A DNA stretch of 64,000 nucleotides. Origin: Solenopsis invicta. Taxonomy: Eukaryota; Arthropoda; Insecta; Hymenoptera; Formicidae. This document shows, one piece after another, positions 10,874 through 20,548 of this stretch. Position 1 is the stretch's first letter; the number at the start of each line of letters is the position of its first letter. The notes under the pieces are model-generated. The model was not told where the DNA came from. It saw only the letters and a program-made list of their open reading frames with translations, and did no database searches. The stretch is taken from NCBI RefSeq assembly GCF_016802725.1, contig NC_052668.1, positions 5,810,501 through 5,874,500 on the forward strand. The letters run 5' to 3'. Both the position numbers and the translations under genes were made by a program.

Positions 10874-11069
10874 ATATGTTTGTATAAAAAAATTTAAGAG
10901 TTAAAAATTTTTTTATTGTGGTTGAACAGGTGAAATAATCTCTACATTTCAGTATGATTAAGTCGAAATCCTAATAAATTTATATTAAATTATGTAACTG
11001 GGTGTTTATGAGTTATTTATGATTTACGAAATAGTTGTCCATAATATAGTTATAACACATTAAAGGATG

Positions 11070-11841
11070 ATGTAGTACTGTTGACAAAAGAAAAAGGGAA
11101 GATGAGAAAAATGATAAGAATAAGAAAATATATGGAAAGGAAGAAGCTGACAGTCAGTGTGAACAAAAGTAAAATAATGAGGATTCAGAAAAGAAGGAGA
11201 AAGAGGTGAAGGAAGTATAAAATGAGGATTCAGAAAAGAAGGAGGAAGAGGTAGAGAAAGTATAATGCTATATGGGGAGAAGATATGGGGTTGGGAAGAG
11301 AGGGAAAAGGTGGTGAAAAAGATACAAGAAAAATACGTAAGATAAACACTAGGATTAAATTGGAGAACACCAAGGTACATGTTAAGAGAGGAAATTAAAT
11401 GGGACGAGAAAAATTGATACATGGAAGCGGGAGTGAGTTAGCGAGAAGATGTCTAATGGAGATAAGAAAAGGAAAGTTGAGAAAAAGATCAAGGTGGAAA
11501 GAAAGTAGAAAAAGATTCTTTGAGGAAAGAGGATTTGCGGTAGAACAGAAAAAAATTTAGAGAAGAAGAAAAAGAGGGATAATGATAAAGGAAGAATAAA
11601 GGAAAGAGGATAAAGCAATACAGATGTAAGAAAGTTTATAACAAGATATATAATAAAATAAAGGTCGAAAGTAGTAAGAACATTTAAATAAAAAAAAAGA
11701 GGAAAGAATGATAAGAAGAGCGAGATTTAGGATGGGGAACAAGCTAAGAGAGGGGAGATACTGGGAAGGAGTAAAAGAAAAAAATGCAGAAGATTCGGAG
11801 AAGAACTCGAGTCGTGAGAGCATGTGCTGGAGAGATTTTTA
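11070..11841 (+). pseudogene. Decayed C-terminus of a LINE ORF2
   Basis: Purine-rich plus-strand DNA translates in pieces to the end of a hymenopteran non-LTR retrotransposon ORF2. One piece has WGWEEREKVVKKIQEKYVR, then a stop, then TLGLNWRTPRYMLREEIK. Near the end it reads RARFRMGNKLREGRYWEGVK and CWRDF. Several stops and frame changes interrupt it, and neither the RT core nor the endonuclease is present. The long minus-strand open frames here are by-products of the purine bias. Confidence 0.65.
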
Positions 11842-12786
11842 AAGCTATAAATCTCACTTCTATGAAAAGTTAATGTGATAAAAAAAATTAATAATTTTCT
11901 ATGAAAATATAAAATAATTTGTGTCTTTGATTTATTGATTGATTGGATTACACTGTTGTTTTGATTGAATCAAGGATTTAATTAAGAAGTTAAGAATATT
12001 AAAAAAATTATATATTTATTTATAAATTTGTTGCATAAAATTTTGCCTAATTTAGTTTAAAATCTATCTCTAGGGGTTTTTAAGGTTGCTGATTATTATG
12101 AATGTGATGTCAAAAATTTTATCAAGAGGTGCGGTCGCGTCTTGCGCCAATTTTTTTATATTTACTAAAAAATACCAATCTTACTTTAAGGCTTCTGGCA
12201 TCTCAGCCGAGAACTTCGCATTGACGGTAGCGACATTCCGTCGCGGACAAAATTAAAACTATTAGGCGTGAAACATGACAGAATGACAATGATATATATA
12301 TGTTGTCGTGCATGTTGTCATTTTGTTATTATGTATTTTATTGTGAAAATGACTTGTCTCGTATTTATCAAATTTGTATTAATAAAAATAGACCGCAAGT
12401 AAAGTTTCTTTGCATTTTATACATAAAAACGCATTTTTAACTTCTTTTAATAGCTATCCGTGTGTTTTCCTGTCTGAATATAAGCTTTACGTGCTTTTTA
12501 CGACTATTTACTGACGAAAGGCGAAAAAGGATAGTCTTTATCCATTTTTACAAGTATTTTAAAGCCATCTGATTAGTCTGTTTTATCCATCCAAATTGTC
12601 TTTATTTACAAATAGCACGTCGGACAAAATTACTTTTTATTTCACGCTATTTCACGCTTCTGACGTCACGTCTTCAATATGGCCGCGCCGAGTAGATAGG
12701 AGCCTTAATAGTTATTGCTTCGTTTTATATATTATATACGTAAATTTTAAATAAACCTGTACATCAATAATGTAATTAAAATAATT
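11842..12786. other. AT-rich DNA upstream of the Helitron, nothing recognised
   Basis: No coding family is visible. A segment at about 12640-12710 is less AT-rich (CTGACGTCACGTC, ATGGCCGCGCCG) and could hold a promoter, including a CRE-like TGACGTCA, but this is weak. Confidence 0.35.
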
Positions 12787-12845
12787 GTTTTATATTTCTA
12801 CACTGATAGGTAAGTTGTTTTAGATTTCTACACTGATAGGTAAGT
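12787..12845 (+). repeat. Short tandem duplication carrying a splice-donor-like site
   Basis: The string TTTCTACACTGATAGGTAAG occurs twice in succession, about 33 bp apart. Each copy ends in a consensus 5' splice site G|GTAAGT-like sequence. Transcript data would be needed to show use. Confidence 0.5.
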
Positions 12846-12987
12846 ATTTATTCTCTTTTCTCTTATTTTTTTTTCTTTATCCATTTCTTATTTTTAAAAA
12901 ACTTTCAAGGATATAGTTGTGCATTTTTAAATTTCTTTCTCATTCTTAAAAAGGTGTCAAGGATATAGTTATATTGTTATGCGTTTT

Positions 12988-13446
12988 TAAAAATCGGCGG
13001 CTGTACCCCGACTGATAAAAGATTATTATCGTGCCTCTCTAAAAATCGGCTGCTGTGCGCTGATACTAAGCTACTATTGTGCATCTCGAAAAATCGGCTG
13101 CTGTGCGCTGATACAAGGCTATAGTGTGCTTCTGAAAATCGGCTGCTGTGCGCTGATACTAAGCTATTATTGTGCGCCTCGAAAAATCGGCTGCTGTGCG
13201 CTGATACAAGGCTATAGTGTGCTGAAAATTGGCTGCTGTGCGCTGATACTAAGCTACTATTGTGCGCCTCTAAAAATCGGCTGCTGTGCGCTGATACAAG
13301 GTTATTTTGCCCTTATAAAAATCGGCTGCCGTGCGCTGATACTAAGCTACTATTGTGCGCCTCTAAAAATCGGCTGCTGTGCGCTGATAAAAGGCTATAG
13401 TGTGCTTTTAAAAATTGACTGCTGTGCGTCGACACAAGACCATTTT
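12988..13446 (+). repeat. Minisatellite of about ten 43-48 bp units
   Basis: About ten units contain ATCGGCTGCTGTGCGCTGAT. Two unit types alternate, one continuing ACTAAGCTACTATTGTGCGC and one ACAAGGCTATAGTGTGC. One frame is open for 107 codons (13126-13449) and gives repeats of KIGCCALI followed by LSYYCAP or QGYSVL. The frame is not that of the downstream protease. I read it as repeat DNA at the 5' side of the Helitron, not as a proven gene. Confidence 0.8.
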
Positions 13447-13453
13447 TAATAAA

Positions 13454-14061
13454 ATGTCTGTGAAAACAAAAAATATTACTTTAATGCCTGCCGATAAAGA
13501 TATAATTATCCGAGGTGAATGGTTTACGGATAGTCATATAGATCATTTTCATCGACTTTTAGCAAATTATTCGGACTATAGACCTGTTGAAACATTCCGA
13601 ATACAATTATTAGATACAATACAACCTGTGTCAAAAGATACAAAATATATACAAATATTACATAGTTCGTCAAGTTCATTAGATGGACATTGGGTATGTA
13701 GTTTTTACAATAAAAAGAATATATTTATATATGATTCTTTAAATAATAAAACATTGCACAAACAACATGAGCAATTTTTGGAAAGATTATTTCCAACGTA
13801 TGATTTCGAAAACAATCCTGTAAAATTTCCTAATGTGCAACAACAACCGAACTGCAATGATTGTGGTGTCTTTGCCATAGCTTTTTCAGTTTCATTATTA
13901 TTAACATTAAACCTGAAGAAGTACGTTATGAACATACGTTAATGCGTTCACATTTGTTAAAAATTCTCGAAAGAAATGTAATTGAGTATTTTTCTCTAGA
14001 TCCACAATATGATATTTCTCAAAAAGTACTTTTCACAGCACCAATAAAAGCAAGACGTTGA
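13454..14061 (+). pseudogene. Ulp1/SENP-like cysteine protease (C48 family) of the Helitron, frameshifted
   Basis: Starts MSVKTKNITLMPADKDIIIR at 13454. The C48 layout is visible: the histidine in DGHWVCSFY, the acidic residue in IFIYDSLNN, the glutamine in QQQPNCNDCG and the nucleophilic cysteine in NDCGVFAIAF. Ulp1-type proteases cleave SUMO from substrates. The frame breaks at about 13900: it continues in the next frame as INIKPEEVRYEHTLMRSHLL through to KARR and a stop at 14061. All catalytic residues precede the break. It lies upstream of the Helitron Rep/helicase on the same strand and has matching AT-rich codon use, unlike the GC-rich insertion that starts directly after its stop. Confidence 0.85.
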
Positions 14062-15522
14062 CGCTTTTGTTGAACGCCTTAGCCAACGCCTTCAACACCC
14101 TTCCGTGGGAGTGTATATGTCAGGCGCTCCGGTTTCACCGAGTGCCGGCGTATATGCAGAAAGTGATCGGGGACTACCTCCTGGACAGGGGTATATGCTA
14201 CCTGGGGCGGTATGGGGTGCCCCATAAACGGGGGATCCAACGGGGTGTTCCGCAGGGATCGGTCCTTGGATCGCTCCTGTGGGACATCGGCTATAACTGT
14301 TTTCCGGGGCGCCCTCCTTCGAGGGCTGGGTTTAGTGGCTTACGCGGATGACACACTACTCCTGGCCTGGGGGGAAGATTGGAGGAGCACCACTCGCCTC
14401 GCTGAGGCTGGGGTGGCACATCTGGTGGGAAGAATACGGATGCTGGGCCTACGCGTGGCTCCCCAAAAGACCGAGGTCGTCTGGTTCGCCGGACCTCGGG
14501 TGAGAGGACCACCGCGCGGGGCCCAGCTTACCGTGGAGGGAGTCCGAGTCCCAATTGGGACCCAGATGAAGTATCTGGGTCTCATCCTCGACAGTAGATG
14601 GAGCTTTGTGCCGCACTTCCTGCGGTTAGTTCCCCGAGTGCGGGCGGCGTCTGCCAGTCTTGGCAGGCTGATGCCCAATCTCGGGGGACCTGGAGGAGGA
14701 GCTCGCCGCCTATACCTCGGCGTGGTCCGGTCTATGGCGCTGTACGGCGCCCCCGTGTGGTACGCTGATGTGGCAGCCAGCCGTCGCCTGAAAGAGCTCC
14801 TATAAAGTGCTCAGCGAGGGCTGGTCGTCCGTGCCGCGCGGGGCTACCGGACCATCGCCACCGTGGCGGCGATGCTGGTGGCCGGAGCGCTCCCGTGGGT
14901 GCTCAAGGCGCGCGTGTACGCACATGCGTACGAAGAGAAGCGCGCGCGCCTTCGGGTCCCCGGGGCGCTCTGGACACGCAAAGAGCAGGAGGTGTGGCGT
15001 CTCCAAAAAAGGAGGTGTGCTGTCGAGGACTGGGGTGAGGGCCTGTCCCCTGATAGGCCAGGCTCTCGCGTCGTCGGTGCCATCGGGCCCGTGTTGATGG
15101 AATGGGTTGGCCGGCGACGTTTCGGATCCCTCACATATAGGCTGGGGCAGGTGCTCACCGGGCATGGTTGCTTCGGTGAGTACCTGCACCGAATAGGCAG
15201 GGAACCCACCAGTGTGTGCCACCACTGTGGGGCTCCGGTGGACTCGGCGGATCACACCATGCTGGAATGCCCGGCGTGGGAAGCTGACCGTCGGGTCCTA
15301 CTCGGGGCCCTGGAGATCAACCAGGCTGACTTCTCCCTGGAGAGCATGGTGCGTGCCATGCTCGAAGGGGAGGAGAGCTGGGCAGCCGCGCTCTCCTTCT
15401 GCGAGTCTGTCATTTCGCAGAAGGAGAGCGAAGAGAGAAGGAGGGAGTCGGCCCCGAACGCCGTTCCCTGCCGAAAAAAGAGGCCGGGGAGGAGAGCCCG
15501 AGCGTACGCTCGGGCCTCGTAA
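14062..15522 (+). pseudogene. LINE reverse transcriptase, C-terminal half (R1 clade)
   Basis: Begins in RT motif 3 (LANAFNTLPWECICQALRFH), then RGVPQGSVLGSLLW, then after a one-base frame change near 14297 the catalytic VAYADDTLLLAWGEDW. Thumb and connection follow, including KYLGLILDSRW and MALYGAPVW. The C-terminal zinc-binding motif CHHCGAPVDSADHTMLECP (C-C-H-C) is intact, and a basic tail ends at 15522. A TAA at 14803-14805 interrupts the frame. The ORF2 N-terminus (endonuclease, RT motifs 0-2) is absent. The pattern fits R1-like elements of arthropods. Confidence 0.88.
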
Positions 15523-15901
15523 ACTCCCCCAAATAGTCCCGGGCTGGAGGGAGGAACGGGCGATGCGCCTGGCCCTCCAGCCCGGAGACAGATAGGAGCT
15601 GCAGGGATGGGGTGCGGGGGCACCCTATCCCATTGCACGCAGCTCCACGGTAGGGGAGACCGTTGCGTGGTGGTCCCGCAACGGTCTCCAGTTAGGACGT
15701 CCCTCTCCCACAGGAGAGGGGAAGGGGCTCGGGGGGCGCCCGTTGAGAGTATGCCTTAGCAATCCCGGGGCGCCCCCCATGTCTCATGTAAAGGGGACCA
15801 CCATGGGGTTTTAGCCGGTAAAAGTCCGGCATAACCGCCTCCCTTCCCCCCGGAAGGGAGGGGTATCCTATGAGGATTTCCCCATGTAAAAAAAAGAAAA
15901 A
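15523..15901 (+). other. 3' UTR and A-rich tail of the truncated LINE
   Basis: GC-rich non-coding DNA with small inverted repeats (for example CCTCCAGCCCGGAG, and GAGACCGTTGCG with its complement CGCAACGGTCTC), ending in the A-rich tail. Confidence 0.65.
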
Positions 15902-15933
15902 GGTTACTGATAACAATGATGGTTATTACGAAC

Positions 15934-16612
15934 ACCCCGTAGGGGTCTGAAGTCGTTTCGGGGCCTCCCGAGGCTCTGCAACGACTCCAGATACAGGAAT
16001 TGGCGTTCCTGCGGTTCCCGAGCTCGCTAGGGGGTCTGCGGTCTCTCGTAGGTCGCAGACTCAGGGACTTCAGCCACCCTGTCGCCCCAGCTGGTATACC
16101 GTAATCCATCACGTGCTGAAATTACGTGCGGGATGGACCGGTGGCCCGGGCCTCACCGCCCGGGCTGCGAGGAGTAAACCTCTATAAAAAATCCAAGGGT
16201 GGCGTCTGTGGCGCGGGGTGTCGTTCCGTGTAACAGCGAGGCGGCGCTCCGTGTCTCAGGCGCCAGCTTCTCTAATTGGTCGGCAGCGTGCTGCCTGGGT
16301 GGGGGTGCCGGTCCGGGGTGATCCCTGGCGGGTGCTTGCGCTCGTCCGGGGCCTCCCGGGCCGTCCCCCCGCCCTTCGGTTTGACTCGTCGTCCATGACG
16401 GCCTCGGGCCGACGGTCCCCGGACGTCGGCCCGAGTAGGCCCCGGGGCGAGGGTGGGGTTCCCCTCGATAAACAAGACCCCATTATGAAATACATGGTCG
16501 ACGAAAAGAAAAGTTACCGCCCAGGGGTGATCGGACACCCCAGGGCCGGCACGGGGGGGCTAGTGTCCCGGGTCCCCCCCTGTCGACATCGAGCGACGGG
16601 CGGTCGCGCGGA
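15934..16612 (+). other. 5' UTR region of the gag-only LINE
   Basis: GC-rich leader. Open frames on both strands here reflect high GC and have no family features. Confidence 0.5.
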
Positions 16613-17826
16613 GTGCCCACAGGCTCCGCCGACTACAGGGCTACTGTGGGAACCGGTGAGGGGGACCCCCGTTCTGCGGCGCGCTCGGCGCGTCTCGCGC
16701 AACTGCGTGAGCGCTACGGGCCCGACGTTGACCGGGCGACTCCCAGGGAGCTGCGGGCGCTGGAACAGCTGGACAAAGAGCTCTACTGGGACAGCGACGA
16801 CCTCGGCTCCTCTGAAGAAAACAGCGATTCTCAGAGGGATGACTCCTCCGAATCGCAGTACGGCGTGCATATCTCGTCCTCGGATGACGAGTGCGGGGTT
16901 GAGCCGGCCAAACCGGCCGCGGCCCCCGCCTCGGGCACCGGAGATGGGAACGCCGCGCCGCCTGGTGGGAGGCCTAGGGTGGAGCCGGCCGACAAGGCCG
17001 AGGTGCCCCCACCCAGGAGATTCCGGGCCAGTCACCCGGTGGACGCCGCGAGGCGGACATCAGTGGACGGGGCCTCGGTGGCGGGAAGCGTCGCTCGCGC
17101 TCCTTGTCTCCGGACCGGTTGTCCGGCGGTCGCCGTGCGGCGGAAGCCGGGCGGCCTGGCGGAGGCATGGATGCGCGCCGATCGCGCTCGCGCTCGCCGA
17201 TCCGCATCCGCGGAGGTGGCCCGGGGGGCGAGGGTGAGGATAACTCACCCGGTGAGCCCACCCGGGGCGCCCCCGAGGACATGGATCGGTCCGAGGAGGA
17301 GGAGGAGGATATAATGACCGGGGGCCCCAGGGAGCCGGTCGCCCCTCCGGCTGAGCCTTCGGAGGAGGTGGTGGTGACCCCGGATATCCCGGGGCATCCC
17401 GCCGAATCCGGGGAGCAGCGCGGGAAGAAGCGGGCGCGTGGCCGTCCCCGTCTGGACGGGACGGGACCTTTCAGGTCTCCGTCTCCGCTCTCGGACGGGG
17501 CGGACATAGAGGACCGCCTCCAGGGGGTACCCATGGAAGGGTTTAGGGCCCGACGACTCAGGGCTAACGTGATACGCGATAGCTCTGAGTCGGAGGGCGA
17601 ATTCGCGCGGTGGGGGTTCGACAGGCGACCGCGGCAACGTATTAGGATCCCCCCGACCCTGTTCACTCCCGAACAACGTCGGGAGCTGGACAGGCAGATC
17701 GGGGTTATCCATCGCAGCACCACGACCGATCTGGCCGGCTTGGCGGACGGGTGGCTGCTCGAGGTGGAGAAAGCTCGGGCAAGGTGCACCGGCCTCGACT
17801 CGGGTCGCGGCATCCAGGGTGCCATC

Positions 17827-17899
17827 TCCGGGCAGATGAAGAGATGCACACATCTCGCTCGGGAGGCCGTTATGACCCTGGCTTACAGGGCCATGGGCC
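17827..17899 (+). repeat. 73 bp in-frame direct repeat within gag, copy 1
   Basis: Matches 18292-18364 with one visible difference (GGGCAGATG versus GGGCAAATG). It encodes SGQMKRCTHLAREAVMTLAY. The copies are 465 bp (155 codons) apart, so the frame is kept. Confidence 0.9.
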
Positions 17900-18291
17900 G
17901 TCTCGGGAGGGATGACGGAGAGGAGGAAGCCTCGACAGCGGTGCGAGAGGAGGAGAATCGACTCCTCCGCGCCGAGGTCGAGGAGCTGCGGGGGCAGTTG
18001 GGGGTCGCGAGGAGAGCACTCATGCTCGGATCGGGATCCTCGACTGCACCCCGCACCGAGGGGGGAGAATCCTCCCAGCCCCCGCCGGCTCCGGCCGCCG
18101 TTCCTGTCCCCGACCCCTCTCCTCCTCGGCCTCCGTTCGAGGAGAGAGTGCTCGGGATGCTGGGGCGGATGTCGGAGTCGATGGGGGAAATGGAGAGGCG
18201 CCTGGCGCGGGTCGAGGCTGGGGCTGTTCCAGCTCCAGCCTTGGCCGGCGCTGGTGCGAAGCGTGTTCGGTCGCGGCATGCAGGTGCCCTG

Positions 18292-18364
18292 TCCGGGCAA
18301 ATGAAGAGATGCACACATCTCGCTCGGGAGGCCGTTATGACCCTGGCTTACAGGGCCATGGGCC
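18292..18364 (+). repeat. 73 bp in-frame direct repeat within gag, copy 2
   Basis: Second copy of the segment at 17827-17899. Sequences on either side differ between copies, which suggests a local duplication or template switch and not an ancient domain repeat. Confidence 0.9.
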
Positions 18365-19934
18365 CCGTCTGCACCGGCTCCGTCTTCGGACGGGCCGGGG
18401 TGGGCGGCCGTGGTGGGCAAGAAAGAGAAGAGGAGGGCTGCTACAACGGGGAGGGCGCCGGCGAAGAAGCCGGCTTCCGCCCCTGCACCCTCTAAAGGCG
18501 GCCGAGATTGTGCCCTCCCTCGGCCGGCCGCCGTTGGTGCTGGGGCGCCGGCGGGGGGCTGCGAGGTTATCGCGTCCCCCCTCGCCGGGGCCACGGCCCG
18601 GCAAAAAGAAGAAAGGGGGAAAAAGTCGGGGGGTTCAGGAAGTGGGCCGGTACCGCCGAGCAAGGCGGGGACCACTGCCTCGGCAAAGGTGGGGAGGCGG
18701 GTCCCGAGGTCCTCCGTGATCTCGGTAGCGGTGGACCGGGACGTCGCCTCCCTATCGGGGGTAATAAAAAAGGCCACATCGGCCATTAACCTGAGGGATT
18801 ACTTCCCTCAGGGCGTGGGCCCCAACGTCAGGGTCTCCCAGATGGAGGGACTCTTGTTGGAGTTCCCCGGTAGGGACAGCCGTCCGGCGGCCGAACGCCT
18901 GGCGGCTGAGATGTCACGCGTGGCGGGGGGTCCGGGCGTTCGGATCACCTGCCCTCTTCGGAGGGTGGGGGTCCGCGTGTCCGGATTCCTCGACTCCGCG
19001 ACACCGGAAGAGGTGGCCGAGGCAGTGGCCGGCGCAGGGGACTGCAGCGCCATGGATATAAAGGTGGGCGGTATAATTCGCGGTCGCCGCGGCTTGGGCT
19101 CTGTCATCGTGCAGTGCCCGGTCGCGGCGGCTGCGAAGCTCGCCAAGGCAGGGCGGGTGGCCCTGGGCTGGGCGGCGGCGCGCGTGGAGGTGCTCAAGGC
19201 TCCTTCACAGCGCTGTTTCCGCTGCCTGGCTCAGGGCCATACGCAGAACCGGTGTCCCGGTCTATCGGACCGGGCCCGGGCCTGCTTCAATTGTGGGAGC
19301 GAGGGCCACACTCGGGCTCAGTGCGCGAACCAGCCGCACTGTCCCGAGTGTGCCTCCAGGGGGAGGGCGTCCGCCCACCAGCCCGGTGGGGCGGGCTGCC
19401 CCAAAATTCCCCCCAGGGCTAGGGCGCCCTGGGGGCCTCGTCGCATCTTCCCGGATAGGGGGAGGTGCGACGAGATGGAGGTGGAGCGGCCTCCGTCTCC
19501 GCCGGACGACGGACGCTGCCCACGGCGCTCAGGCCGTTGGGGGCGGCGGGCCGGCGGGGCCGGTTGCCGTCTCCGGGGTTGCGTCCCCGGCTGGGGGGGT
19601 TCCCGCAGAAGGGTCCCCCTCAGCCGGCGACGTCGAGCTGCCGGGGTCCCCCTCGGACTCGTCGGGGTCCGGGGCTGAGTCCCCGCCAGCCAAGACCTAT
19701 AGGGTCGAGAAGGCGGTCGACGATGGCAGCGTTTCAGACGCTGCCAGTGTGTCGAGCCGCAAGTCGGAGGAGACCCTCCCCGAGGCCAGGGTGATGCTCT
19801 CACCCCTCCCCCTTCCACTCCCGCAGAGGGAGGGGAGGGGGAGTAGAGCCTCGGGGAGGGTGAGGCCTGGGGAAGGTGCACCTATGACGCCCTCTCCTGG
19901 GCCGCCCGTCCTCGGCAAGGGGAAGCGGCGGTAA

Positions 19935-20535
19935 ATCCGTCGTTCCTCGGGCCCCGTCCCGTTTCTGCCCTCAGCGCTCGGGGAATGTGGCGGGGCGGGG
20001 TTCCAGGCTGATGGGGCCGATTGCCGGGCGAGGTTAGTCCCCCGGCGGCCGGTCCGGCCACGGAGCGCCGTGGACGGGAGGAGGTGGGGCGGGCGGCGGC
20101 GACCGCTCGTCCCTGGGCGTGGGGCTCGCACCGGCGATATGTCGGGAGCAACCTCATGGCCCTAAATGGGCGCGGGGGTGCGTGATGCCTCGCTCCGCAC
20201 CCCCGGGGTCGGGCTAGGCCCACTCAGCTGACGTATCTCGGCTGGGCCAGCAAAGCCCGACTCCCAACTCGACGAACTGGCGCGTCGGGGAGCTTCACGC
20301 TCCAACCCCTGTGGGGGGACCGGACGGTATCCTGCACGGGTTCCCGGTCCCCTCCACACACTGGGGTGAGGTGGGCTCGGTGGGTTTTTAGTGAGGTAGG
20401 CGGGCCGGTGCCCCCGTCGTCTCTGTCGCGCGAGCGGCAGTGCCGTCGGGGTACTCGAGCCCGAGTCCCACACTCTCAGGTCTAGCCAACCTGAGGTGCT
20501 ATGAGCATTTTCTCCCCGATAAAAAAAAAAAAAAA
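19935..20535 (+). other. 3' UTR and poly-A tail of the gag-only LINE
   Basis: GC-rich, no conserved frame. It closes with a 15-base A run just before the target duplication. Confidence 0.7.
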
Positions 20536-20548
20536 GGTTATTACGAAC

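Larger units (their letters stand above)
14062..15901 (+). mobile_element. 5'-truncated R1-clade LINE copy with poly-A tail
   Basis: GC-rich block beginning immediately after the Ulp1 stop, inside the RT domain, and ending in an A-rich tail (TAAAAAAAAGAAAAA, 15887-15901). It contains the C-terminal ORF2 remnant plus about 360 bp of 3' UTR. No target duplication matches the two flanks, so the insertion was probably accompanied by loss of Helitron sequence. Confidence 0.8.
16613..19934 (+). pseudogene. LINE gag (ORF1) with CCHC zinc knuckles, multiply frameshifted
   Basis: Gag runs through at least four frame segments. About 16613-17300 has the acidic, Ser-rich N-terminus (SAARSARLAQLRERYGPDVD). 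About 17104-18495 contains RSRSRSPIR, then a coiled-coil-like region with EEENRLLRAEVEELRGQLG. About 18410-19450 holds the conserved core (INLRDYFPQGVGPNVRVSQM) and the zinc knuckles CFRCLAQGHTQNRC and CFNCGSEGHTRAQC, followed by a third cysteine cluster CPECASRGRASAH. About 19560-19934 is a Ser/Pro-rich tail. Gag of this type binds RNA and DNA and packages the element transcript. The frame changes make a single product impossible without frameshifting at several points, so I call it a pseudogene. Confidence 0.75.
15934..20535 (+). mobile_element. Gag-only R1-like LINE insertion with 13-14 bp target duplication
   Basis: Starts CCCCGTAGGGGTCTG and ends in an uninterrupted run of 15 A. It is flanked by GGTTATTACGAAC at 15921-15933 and 20536-20548 (the next A also matches). 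The insert holds a 5' UTR, a gag ORF in several frames and a 3' UTR, but no endonuclease or RT. It therefore resembles a half-LINE that must be mobilised in trans, or an internally deleted copy. Its 3' UTR does not look like that of the neighbouring RT-bearing copy. Confidence 0.85.

Noticed and set aside
11060..11823. Ser/Phe-rich minus-strand frames at 11.0-11.8 kb
   Set aside because: They are antisense by-products of purine-rich LINE coding sequence on the plus strand.
12988..13446. CRISPR-like array
   Set aside because: The units are contiguous tandem repeats with no unique spacers, in a eukaryotic transposon context.
17245..18786. 513-codon open frame on the minus strand opposite gag
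   Set aside because: GC-rich DNA rarely contains stop codons. The plus strand carries the conserved zinc-knuckle gag, and the minus frame shows no family features.
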